Origin: Amyelois transitella
Taxonomy: Eukaryota > Arthropoda > Insecta > Lepidoptera > Pyralidae
DNA length: 64,000 nucleotides
Assembly: GCF_032362555.1 (NCBI RefSeq)
Contig: NC_083522.1
Coordinates: forward strand, 1,466,001-1,530,000
Direction of reading: 5' to 3'
Shown one piece after another: positions 25,001 to 33,590 of this stretch (position 1 is the stretch's first letter; each line of letters begins with the position of its first letter). A model generated the notes under the pieces. That model had not been told where the DNA came from. It saw nothing but the letters and a program-made list of their open reading frames with translations, and did not search any database. The translations under genes were made by a program, and so were the position numbers.

Positions 25001-25641
25001 ACCAGTTTCTTGGATGTTTATCTATACCTATATTTATTCAAACAGAGACCAAATTAATTTTTATATTATATTTTCCTTTGCATTTCTTATCATAATTTTA
25101 AAAACAGCAGTAGGTAGTATTTCTGACACAATATTGTACAAAGATAAGAGAGCTGTACAATTGCAGATAGTGATAAACATTCTTGTTTGGTAACTTTTAT
25201 TGGGCCATTATCACACTTTAGTGCTGTTAAGTAAACACACACATATTCTACGCATGTTAACAACACAAATATAACAAAAAAGCTACATATGTACAATTAA
25301 AATTCCATGGAAATCAAAAGCTTAGAAAGTAGATCCGACAAGAATGTGTTACAAGGTGAATGAAAGTGACCATCAAAACATATGGACGATGTTTACTACA
25401 AGTAATGGTACTCTACCTCGCATCGCAGTCTTTGCATGTGACCCTTTTTTCTGTCGTACCAATACACCAGGCCAACATTCGTTCCTAACGCAATATATTC
25501 GCTGACAGCGTCCACACACGTTAAACAAAGTTCATTAGAAAATAAACCATTCTGAATACGAGGAGGGATTAAATTTAAAATATGCGTGCAAGGTGCCCAT
25601 TCCCTGACGAAACCGTCTTCAGCGCCGCTTGTTACTTCCAT
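13009..25641 (-). CDS. TECPR2: TECPR2-like WD-repeat autophagy protein with C-terminal LIR motif, short form
   Basis: Nine exons (minus strand): 25641-25417, 24125-23962, 23561-23438, 22701-22538, 20435-20294, 19837-19638, 18962-18865, 14144-13658 and 13435-13009. Phases agree at all junctions and give 676 aa. Residues 1-372 align by eye with the N-terminal WD-type propeller of TECPR2 (for example EYIALGTNVGLVYWY, a SPITYVKIVS stretch, and GLRLWRADRRGTV) better than with the related HPS5. Residues 373-676 are a low-complexity, partly coiled linker. The protein ends in EWEFI, a W-x-x-I LIR core at the very C-terminus, where vertebrate TECPR2 also carries its Atg8-binding LIR. The TECPR repeat half of the ~1400-aa vertebrate protein is not found. 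Known TECPR2 binds LC3/GABARAP and supports ER exit and autophagy. The exon 6 donor is GTGTGT, chosen because it keeps frame. Intron 7 is 4.7 kb, so a missed exon there is possible. Confidence 0.78.
14237..14499 (+). mobile_element. Helitron-like non-autonomous element
   Basis: Starts ATACTAATATTATAAAGCTG and ends CGCAGGCACAGCTAG with T following; no terminal inverted repeats, as expected for Helitrons. Confidence 0.8.
14890..14982 (-). mobile_element. SR retroposon, 5'-truncated
   Basis: The 3' ~90 bp with ACATACAT tail, minus strand. Confidence 0.8.
18507..18583 (+). mobile_element. SR internal fragment
   Basis: Contains AGGGATAGGCTTA...CTAGCAACCTGTCACTATTT; no tail. Confidence 0.7.
19585..19613 (+). 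repeat. (CTTT)n microsatellite
   Basis: About seven CTTT units, 24 bp downstream (minus strand) of the TECPR2-like exon 6 donor. Confidence 0.9.
19873..19979. mobile_element. Two SR tails joined tail-to-tail
   Basis: A plus-strand tail (19873-19923) meets a minus-strand tail (about 19924-19979), forming ~40-bp inverted arms, 36 bp upstream (minus-strand sense) of TECPR2-like exon 6. Confidence 0.85.
20573..20767 (-). mobile_element. tRNA-derived SINE, 5'-truncated
   Basis: Minus-strand body ending in the GGGCATG/CCCGG head region; lies 138 bp upstream (minus-strand sense) of TECPR2-like exon 5. Confidence 0.8.
20911..21365 (+). mobile_element. Helitron-like element with inserted sequence
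   Basis: Both ends are recognisable (TCTATACTAATATTATAAAG; CGGGCGCAGCTAG). About 180 bp of extra sequence sits near the start. Confidence 0.75.
21424..21501 (+). repeat. 26-bp tandem repeat, three units, at an SR tail
   Basis: Unit GTTCATTTATTCATTCATAT plus AATCAC, in three near-exact copies running into the SR element. Confidence 0.9.
21492..21719 (-). mobile_element. SR retroposon, near full length
   Basis: Complete body and GGGAACCACACGGCAC head end; a short deletion lies just inside the head. Confidence 0.9.
22022..22508 (-). mobile_element. RTE LINE, 5'-truncated copy (pseudogene remnant)
   Basis: The last ~155 codons of the RTE ORF are still open and very close to the full copy, followed by the ATGT tail. 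Inserted 28 bp from the donor of TECPR2-like exon 4, in the same orientation as that gene. Confidence 0.92.
22747..22893 (+). mobile_element. RTE LINE 3' fragment
   Basis: About 147 bp of RTE 3' end (ACCCGAAACCGCCGAGC to GAGGCATGA) in inverse orientation to the copy at 22022-22508, on the other side of TECPR2-like exon 4. Confidence 0.9.
22892..22940. repeat. Perfect 22-bp hairpin
   Basis: Arms 22892-22913 and 22919-22940 are exact reverse complements with a 5-base loop. Confidence 0.97.
23149..23418 (+). mobile_element. SR retroposon, full length with target-site duplication
   Basis: Head GTGCCGTGTGGTTCCCGGCA to (ATGT)n tail. ACATCACATTAA repeats exactly at 23137-23148 and 23419-23430. The right copy lies 5 bases from the exon 3 donor of the TECPR2-like gene. 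Confidence 0.95.
23608..23771 (-). mobile_element. SR retroposon with internal deletion
   Basis: Tail and part of body are joined to the head region; the central ~70 bp are missing. Confidence 0.85.
23848..23930 (+). mobile_element. RTE 3' fragment, diverged
   Basis: GATGTGGATGAATCGAAAG and GGGAAACAGGCATGA match the RTE C-terminal codons, with many changes. Confidence 0.65.
24242..24500 (+). mobile_element. tRNA-derived SINE
   Basis: GGCCTCTGTGTCGCAGGGGTA head, B box GGTTCAAATCC, shared body. Confidence 0.85.
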
Positions 25642-26109
25642 TTTATTTTATCACAAAAGTTCAAGATCATTCACAATATCATAATAGACTATCAAGCATG
25701 GATTTCTTTATTTTGTACTTATTTAAATTTAAAATCTTGCACAAAGCACTTGCGAATCGAATTTTCACTACAGAATATTTTTAGACATCTGTTTGTACTA
25801 TTTGACCAAATGTCACATTTGACGTTACATGGACATGACGTAATTGTTAGTGCCAACATCACAAATCTATTCATCAAGAAAATCCTTTTCGCCAAGAAAA
25901 AGCTTTTTGCTTGCAGAAGTCAATGATCATCATCAATGATAGTAAAATCTTTTCTTATTTGATGTGATGACATGTAACGGAACGTTACATTTTGTCAAAC
26001 CAAAGTGCCAACATTTCGGAATAAACTGTACACTTGTCAATTTCTTGTCAAAGTAGATTTGTAAGCGACGGCATCTCGGTACTTATTTTTTTAGAAAACA
26101 TTCGTCGAA
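25642..26109. promoter_or_regulatory. Divergent promoter region between the TECPR2-like gene and SPP
   Basis: 468 bp separate the two start codons, which point away from each other. Both transcription starts must lie here or in unseen upstream exons. I could not pick out a convincing TATA box. Confidence 0.5.
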
Positions 26110-29100
26110 ATGGCAGAATCAGTTACAGAAATCCCTATAAATCTTCAAGAGAGTGTTAAAGAAACATTAAAAAATGTTACGGATAAGCCTCCAAGCAGTA
26201 TCGAGGGTATCGCGATAGCTTACTTGAGTTTAGTTATAATGGCTATATTACCCATATTTTTCGGGTCTTTTAGATCTGTGAAGTATCTCAAAGAACAAAA
26301 GGTAAGTTTTTCCGTCGTTTTATTTCTTTAGTGAGAGTTTATAATAAGTGTGAGACACATTTTTAACGACCTCTATCATAGGCACACGTATTTCCACCGT
26401 GGCATGTTGTTGGTTACATTTATCCTGAATCCTGGCTCAAGTTGTCTTTAAACCATTCCCTACGCGCACTAAATCTATTCTAACTTGTCCGAAAGTTGGT
26501 CCATGTAATTAAAGTTACACGCATATCTACTGTTTCCGTCATACGAATTTATTATATTCAAAAGTCTTAGAATTTTTCAAATGAGCGAGACAAATTCAAG
26601 GTCGAAGGTGTAAAACATATTATTTCAAACATTCCGATTGGTGGTTTTAGTTATAATTATTATCAAAACCACCAGTGTTTATAACTCAAAACCTATAAGG
26701 AAATCTTTTCTATTCTTATTAGGTTTTTAAGTTCAATTCACACATACTAATTAGAAAATAACTTATCTCTAACTAGACCGCAGCTTTACTTGCAAATAGA
26801 TTTCTCTACTTGAATTAACAAAGGCAGCATTAAAAAAAATATTATATTTAATTGATAACACTATCATATTAGATAAAGTCTGAAATAGTAGTAAGTTTTA
26901 TCTAAATCTGTCCAGGAAAAATATATACAAACTATCACAATAGTAGAATAAAGTAACCTTTATTAATGTTGCTATCACCAGGACATAACATTTACTATTA
27001 TTTTCAAATATAATAAAATATAAATATTTTGTATCTCATTCCCATGGATGTTGTAAAAGACGACTAAGGTATAGGCGTATAAACTTGGGTTTCTTCTTTT
27101 AGATGATGGACCCTGTCACTATTTGAATCTCAATTCTATCATTAAGCAAAATAACTTAACATGGGCTATCAGTCTTTTCAAGTCTGTTGGCTCTGTCTAC
27201 CCCGCAAGGAATATAGACGTGATTTATGTATTTGTGTGTATGTATGTTTGTTTATGTACCATTTCAAATAGTTTCAGTAATTTACAATTAACCATAAAGA
27301 TAACTAACACAATTTGTCGCCTTTATGACGTAGATGAAAATGTAAAAATATTTATTTGGAAAGGAGACAAAGTACAATGAAATCACTTAGTATAACAATG
27401 TATTTTCAAGACTGTCGACTCTGTCTAGCCCACAAGGGATATAGACGTGATGATATGTATGTATGTCATATAACAATGGCACCTGCAGAAGTTATTGAAC
27501 CTGTGTCGCAGATGTCAACGCCCACCTTCAGAATAACTTATAATGTGTTTCCTTAATCTTAGCACTGAATTTATTTAATTAAAATATATATTTTTGTTGT
27601 TAATATAGATTAACTAATATTATAAACTGTATATAAAATTAGTATAGACTAATATTATAAAACTGTTTGTTTGTTTGAACGCGCTAATCTTAGGAACTAC
27701 TGGTTCGAATTGAAAAATTATTTTTGCATTGAATAGACCATTTATCGAGGAAGGCTTTAGGCTATATAACATCACATTACAACTATAAGGAGCAAATAAT
27801 GTAAAATGTGAATTAAAACGGTGAAAATTATTCATCCTTGAGAGCTTAATTCTCAAAATAACTATTCCACGTAGACGAAGTCGCGGGCACAGCTAGTGTT
27901 TACTATATAGTGTGTAAATGTGTTGTGTGAGAGCATGCAGACGGGAAAGAGATGTAGTGATCCCATTTGAAAGAGCTATATCAAAATAAGATTAATAAAT
28001 AAGGTTAATTAAGATAAAGATGGTTCAAGGACCTCACGATAAAGGATGACCTCAAGATAACTGGGTTCTCTTAGTGGTGCGCGTCTGAGTCACAGGAGTT
28101 GTGGCGACAGGATATGAACCTGGCCAGGGTCCTCTTGGCATGTTAGGTCTCATAACTGGAATGCCTAGTTTGTTTCTAAAGTCCATTTAGAATGTTCTTA
28201 ATTTTTTAATTGTAAACAGACAAAAAATAAACGTAAAAGAAAACCAATGAAAACTTTAATCTGTTCCAGAAATGCAGAATTTTAGTTACCTCTATTGGGT
28301 TTGATTTCGCTTTCGTGGGAATTTCCTGTAACAAAGTATGTTACATCTGAAGGTCTTATTGTGCCAAATTTCAACAAAAACCGATCAGTAGTTTTTCGAG
28401 TTTATTTGTAACAAACAAAAATAACGAATCTTTTATTATAATATCACTATGGATATATGTAATACTAGCGACCGGCTCCGACATCGCACGGATAGCATTT
28501 ATAATATGTAAAATTTCCTTAGAAAACCATTTTTACAAAATTTTAAACTGGAACGAAGGCCTTCCACAATTTTCCGAGATTAAAGCATGCATGTAGACAG
28601 AGAAAATAGGGTAGCATTATAATATGTAAGTAAGATACAATTAGACGGCCTCTGTGGCGCAGCGGTAGTACGCTTGTCTGTGACACCGGAGGTCCCGGGT
28701 TCGAATCCCGGCCAGTGCATGATGAGAAAAGAACTTCTTCTGATTGGCCTAGGTCTTTATCTATATAAGTATTTATTATAAAATGATAGTATCGTTGAGT
28801 TAGTATCTCGTGACAAGTCTCGAACTTACTTCGAGGCTAACTCGATCTGTGTAATTTGTCCTGTATATATTTATTTATTATTATTTCGCCAGGAATCGGG
28901 GCAAGCCACAGAGACGATGTCGAACAAGGACGCTCTGATGTTCCCGCTGATAGCGTCGTGCGCTCTGTTCGCTCTCTACATCTTCTTCCAATTCTTCTCC
29001 AAGGAGTACATCAATCTGCTGCTCACGGGATACTTCTTTTTCCTTGGCGTCCTGGCTCTCAGTCATCTTCTTAGGTGAGAATTTATATATCTGTTATTTG

Positions 29101-32100
29101 TATAATGTAATACATACATACATAAAATGACGCCTTTTTCCCGGAGGGGTAGGCAGAGACTAGATGTTACCACTTGCCACCATCTCTGCATGCTTTTTTT
29201 CGCAAGTAAATAATTCTTTCGTAAATTAATAATATACTGATTTCAGAATAGGCTTGTCAAACTTGATAAGTTTTATAAATTGACTGTTGATTATTTGTTG
29301 ACTATGAATTAACACTGGTCAGCATGTTATTAAGCGTTTAGACCAGCAGCTTAGAATGCAAATTGTAAATGGATACATAATATCACTTGTAAAAACAAGA
29401 TAGTGCAGTGTGGTTCCCAGCACTAATATAAAAAAGAATAGGACCACTCCATCTCTTTCCCGTGGATGTCGTAAAAGGCGACCAAGGGATAGACTTATAA
29501 ACTTGGGATTCTTTTTTAAGGATTTACACCTTTTTCACTAGTAAAATCAGAAAAAAACATCTCTTTCGATCTGTATATACGACTTTTTTGGTACCTTTAA
29601 GTCATAAATAGGCATTCTCATTGATGAATGGCATCAGTTTAAATTTTTACCGCAGTTTTTGACGTTTTACTTAAAACAAGGATTTGGCAGATAACGGCAT
29701 TTTAGTTATACCAGGGCAGCATAGGGCGTATCCACAATAAAACAATCATCACTGTTTGTTCTTCAACAGTCCTATAATATCATTCATGGTGCCCGCGTCT
29801 GTGCCGAATGTGCCCTACCACATCCACTTCACACGCGGATCGAGGGATTCCCTCACGGACATAGTCAACTACAAGTTTACGTCGTATGACGTCATCTGCC
29901 TCATCATCTCCCTGTGCCTCGGGGGGTGGTACCTCTTCAAAAAGGTAGGTTCGGTTTTGTTCATAGCGAGCCGTTGACTTGCAGCTACGGAGTAGTAATT
30001 GGAAGCTGTTAATGCTGCTAAAAGCAACTGTCGATGTAGCAACCTACAGCTGTCGACTGTTGCAGTCTATCATTTTGACGGCCTCTGTGGCGCAGCGGTA
30101 GTACGCTTGTCTGTGACACCGGAGGTCCCGGGTTCGAATCCCGGCCAGGGCATGATGAGAAAAGAACTTTTTCTGATTGGCCTGGGTCTTGGATGTTTAT
30201 CTATATAAGTATTTGTTATAAAATATAGTATCGTTGAGTTAGTATCTCGTAACACAAGTTTTGAACTTACTTCGAGGCTAACTCAATCAGTGTAATTTGT
30301 CCCTTATATATTTATTTATTTATCATGTGCTTTGTACAGTACAGGTTAAATCCTGATAAAATAGGGTTTTAAAGTGGTGCACCGACTTCATTGTATGTAC
30401 AATTGATTATGTAATAAGCGATTAATCTCTTCCCCATCTCTTTCCCATGGATGTCGTAAAAGGCGGCTAAGGGATAGGCCCACAAACTTGGGATTCTTTT
30501 TTAGGCGATGGGCTAGCAACCTGTCACTATTTGAATCTCAATTCTATCATTAAGTCAAATAGCTGAACATGGCCATTCAGTCTTTTTAAGACTGTTGACT
30601 CTGTCTCCCCGCAAGGGATATAGACGTGACCATATGTATGTTAATAAGCGATTAAAAAGTATCAAAAGACACTAGCTACAATGCAGGAATATTAATGTGT
30701 GAGAGTATTAAAACAATTGATAAAGAAACAAACGTGAACATTTTAATTATACCCATAGTTATGTATTGCTAATTAATAATTAGCCCTTTGTAAAGTGGAA
30801 GAAATAATTGACATTGGTTGATAAAAGCAACCTTATCACTGAGACAAAAGGTTCAAATGGTGAACATAAAGATATCAGAGTTTAAAGCTGTTTTCCTCAT
30901 CAAGGGAATTGTCATTGCTCATTTTAATTATACAATTTACCATGCATTACCTCTCCATCTCTTCCCCGTGGATGTCGTAAAAGACGACTAAAGGAAATGC
31001 TTATAAAATTGGGATTCATCTTTTAGGTGATGGGGTAGCAATCTGTCACTATTTGAATCTCAATTCTATCATTAAGCCTTTTAGTTTTTAGCTGAACATG
31101 GCCTATCAGTCTTTTAAGATTGCTGGCTTGTCTACCCCGGAAGGGTTATCGACGTGATTATTATTGACGTATTCTATACTGTTGGAAACTAGAATTGAAA
31201 GTTAAGCCCTCACCCGAATGAGTAATTTTGTAACATTTTTTTAAAATGACCTAGTTTAACATCTGACGTTGTTGCAATACGCACATAAATTATCGACTCA
31301 GTACTTGGTAATTTTGTAGCTATTCTTAGGTAACTTTAGAAACAGTCCTTTTAAGTTCGTAGTTACGTAATTATATACAGCGCCATCTACCGACAGCACT
31401 GGATCGCCAACAACCTGTTCGGGATCGCGTTCTATTGTAGCTATTCTTAGGTAACATTAGAAACAGCCCTTGTAGGTTCGTAGTTACGAAATTATATACA
31501 GCGCCATCTACCGACAGCACTGGATCGCCAACAACCTGTTCGGGATCGCGTTCTATTGTAGCTATTCTTAGGTAACATTAGAAACAGCCCTTGTAGGTTC
31601 GTAGTTACGTAATTATATACAGCGCCATCTACCGACAGCACTGGATCGCCAACAACCTGTTCGGGATCGCGTTCTATTGTAGCTATTCTTAGGTAACATT
31701 AGAAACAGCCCTTGTAGGTTCGTAGTTACGTACGTAATTATATACAGCGCCATCTACCGACAGCACTGGATCGCCAACAACCTGTTCGGGATCGCGTGCT
31801 ATTGTAGCTATTCTTAGGTAACATTAGAAACAGCCGTTGTAAGTTCGTAGTTACGTACATAATTATGTACAGCGCCATCTACCGACAGCACTGGATCGCC
31901 AACAACTTGTTCGGGATAGCGTTCGCCATCAACGGCGTGGAGCTCCTCCACCTGAACAACGTGGTGACCGGCTGCATCTTGCTCTGCGGATTGTTCCTCT
32001 ACGACATCTTCTGGGTTTTCGGCACAAACGTAATGGTCACAGTCGCCAAGTCTTTCGAAGCGCCGATTAAATGTGAGTCTAAATTTTGAATTGATTGTTT

Positions 32101-33590
32101 TGTTTTGCTTATGAAAGAGAACTGATTTATCTGTTTCAAAATCGAAGTCATAGGCGTATCTTGGATTTGGATGTCTAGATAGCGTAATGTAAGATCTATG
32201 GAGATTTGAAGATGAAAAAAAAATAATCACAATTTGACACATATAATAATATATTTATGTCAATGTGTAAAAGTATAATTTTGTACTTATGTTTTGTATA
32301 CTGATAATAAATAACTACTAATAAAAAGTTATCAAACATCGTTTGATTTCGATACACTTCAAATTCTAAATTTGAATTATCGTATCTGAATCACGTTTTT
32401 TTTTCTTACTGGCCAGTATCACTCACCCAAATTTACAATTTTTTTTAATCACGTTTTTTTTTCTTACTGGCCAGTATCGCTCACCCAAATTCACAATTTT
32501 TTTTTTCTCTTCTAGTGGTGTTCCCCCAAGACCTCCTAGTCAACGGATTGAACGCCAGCAACTTCGCGATGCTCGGTCTCGGCGACATAGTCGTGCCCGG
32601 CATCTTCATCGCCCTCCTGCTACGCTTCGACAAGTCGCTGAAACGCGGCTCGGAGTTCTACTTCCGCGCGACGTTCTCGGCGTACATCCTGGGGCTGCTG
32701 GCCACCATCCTGGTGATGCACGTGTTCAAGCACGCGCAGCCGGCGCTGCTGTACCTGGTGCCGGCCTGCCTCGCCACGCCGCTGACACTCGCGCTTCTCA
32801 GGGGAGATATCAACGCGCTGTTCAAGTGAGTGTATTACTTCGCTTCTTTGAATGTCTTGTCGTTCGAGTGTCTTCGTATTGTTCGATGGAACCTGATGCC
32901 GGCCTGCCTCGCCACGCCGCTGACCCTCGCGCTGCTCAGGGGAGATATCAACGCGCTGTTCAAGTGAGTGTATTACTTCGCTTCTTCGAATGTCTTGGTA
33001 TAGTTCGATGGAGCTCGTAGTTTTTGCTGTTCAAGTGAGTGTATTACTTCGCTTCTTTGAATGTATAGTTCGATCGAGCTCGTTGAGTTTTTGAATAGAA
33101 TAGATTTATTTTCAAAATTGGATACAAAGTATCACTTAGTGACGTCACATAACTTAAATCTAATTATAACTACTACCGCTTCCAAAGCGCATGTGTAGAG
33201 GGAAGATGTTCAAGTTGATGTAAGAACCACATTCGGTTAACGTTGATTGAATGCCAATTAAATTTTTATGAGTGAACTGGTCAGTGTCAACGGTATATAT
33301 GTAAACGCGTGAACGAATGCTTAGTCGCGTTGCGCATGATTGGGGCTAAGAAAACGAGGAGATCACAAATAAACTAGTTAATCATTCAACTGTAAAATAG
33401 TCTGTTTAATGACAGATAAAACGATTGAAATAAACCATTTCATTCAACGTCCAACCCTACACTAAATTTCTTTTTTTTTCTAATAAGAATAGCTAAATAA
33501 AGTCCATTGTTATCATTTCATATCAGTTACGAAGACCAGCCAGCGATCCCCGAAGCCGGAAGTAGCGGGAAGTCGAAGAAGACTGAGTAG
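26110..33590 (+). CDS. Spp: Signal peptide peptidase (SPP/HM13), intramembrane aspartyl protease
   Basis: Six exons: 26110-26301, 28893-29074, 29770-29944, 31889-32072, 32516-32825 and 33527-33590, giving 368 aa, the usual size for SPP. This GxGD protease cleaves leftover signal peptides and some tail-anchored proteins within the ER membrane. Catalytic motifs are intact: YD (Y221-D222) in the LYDIFWVFG segment, GLGD with D268, and PAL at 320-322. NVT near residue 22 is a possible luminal glycosylation site. Several hydrophobic segments follow residue 35. The last residues, KKTE, fit the KKxx ER-retrieval signal found at the C-terminus of SPP. The start at 26110 is the first in-frame ATG and matches family length. 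Odd features: exon 4's acceptor and exon 5's donor are embedded in tandem duplications, and exon 2 directly follows a SINE. Confidence 0.95.
27036..27249 (+). mobile_element. SR retroposon, head-truncated
   Basis: From TTCCCATGGATGTTGTAAAAG to the ATGTATG tail, in SPP intron 1. Confidence 0.85.
27404..27467 (+). mobile_element. SR tail fragment
   Basis: CAAGACTGTCGACTCTGTCTA to an ATGTATGTATG tail. Confidence 0.8.
27643..27896 (+). mobile_element. Helitron-like non-autonomous element
   Basis: Starts GACTAATATTATAAAAC, ends GTCGCGGGCACAGCTAG, in SPP intron 1. Confidence 0.8.
28465..28630 (-). mobile_element. Helitron-like element, CTAGCGACC subfamily
   Basis: Begins CTAGCGACCGGCTCCG, related to the copies at 38602 and 39147; diverged. 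Confidence 0.6.
28646..28882 (+). repeat. tRNA-derived SINE abutting SPP exon 2
   Basis: tRNA-like head with A-box-like TGGCGCAGCGG and B-box GGTTCGAATCC, then a body shared with copies at 24242, 30078 and 40236. The body ends only about 10 bp before the exon 2 acceptor AG at 28891-28892, so the branch-point region of this intron is probably SINE-derived. Confidence 0.85.
29110..29195 (-). mobile_element. RTE 3' fragment
   Basis: ACATACATAAAATGACGCC and the GGTAGGCAGAGACTA block, minus strand, in SPP intron 2. Confidence 0.85.
29407..29520 (+). mobile_element. SR/RTE head only
   Basis: About 110 bp of head ending at GGGATTCTTTTTT, exactly the portion shared by SR and RTE. Confidence 0.75.
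30078..30325 (+). mobile_element. tRNA-derived SINE, full length
   Basis: Best preserved copy: GACGGCCTCTGTGGCGCAGC head, GGTTCGAATCC B box, body and T-rich 3' end. Confidence 0.9.
30433..30643 (+). mobile_element. SR retroposon, head-truncated
   Basis: From CATCTCTTTCCCATGGATG to CCATATGTATG, in SPP intron 3. Confidence 0.88.
30952..31165 (+). mobile_element. SR retroposon, head-truncated, diverged
   Basis: Same portion as the copy 500 bp upstream, with more changes and no ATGT run. Confidence 0.8.
31314..31925 (+). repeat. Five-copy array of the SPP exon 4 acceptor region (121-125 bp unit)
   Basis: The sequence 'CGCCATCTACCGACAG/CACTGG' recurs at 31381, 31502, 31623, 31748 and 31873. Each unit holds intron sequence, the acceptor and the first ~36 nt of exon 4. 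Only the last copy continues into the real exon. Copies 1-4 reach an in-frame TAG 18 codons in, directly followed by a possible donor (TTAG/GTAACA). Confidence 0.95.
32389..32506 (+). repeat. Two-copy 58-bp repeat in the polypyrimidine region before SPP exon 5
   Basis: Two nearly identical units (TCACG, T-run, CTTACTGGCCAG, TATC...) lie directly upstream of the real acceptor at 32514-32515. Each carries a decoy AG in GGCCAG. Confidence 0.9.
32759..33081 (+). repeat. Duplicated SPP exon 5 donor region (three donors)
   Basis: The last ~67 nt of exon 5 and about 70 nt of the following intron are repeated with a 138-bp offset; a third, shorter copy of the donor lies 71 bp further. GTGAGTGTATTACTTCGC occurs at 32826, 32964 and 33035. 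Only the first lies at the end of the full exon. Confidence 0.95.

Noticed and set aside
13009..25641. HPS5 as the identity of the minus-strand WD gene
   Set aside because: HPS5 shares the propeller type, but the N-terminal blocks and the terminal W-x-x-I LIR fit TECPR2 better.
28646..28720. tRNA-like sequence with A and B boxes
   Set aside because: It repeats at 24242 and 30078 followed by the same SINE body, and the arms do not give a clean cloverleaf. It is a SINE head, not a tRNA gene.
31865..32089. ATG at 31865 as a start codon for a separate 74-aa protein
   Set aside because: It lies in the intron; the frame is SPP exon 4 read through its acceptor.
32826..33020. 64-aa open frame after SPP exon 5
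   Set aside because: Produced by the duplicated exon 5 end in another frame; no independent support.
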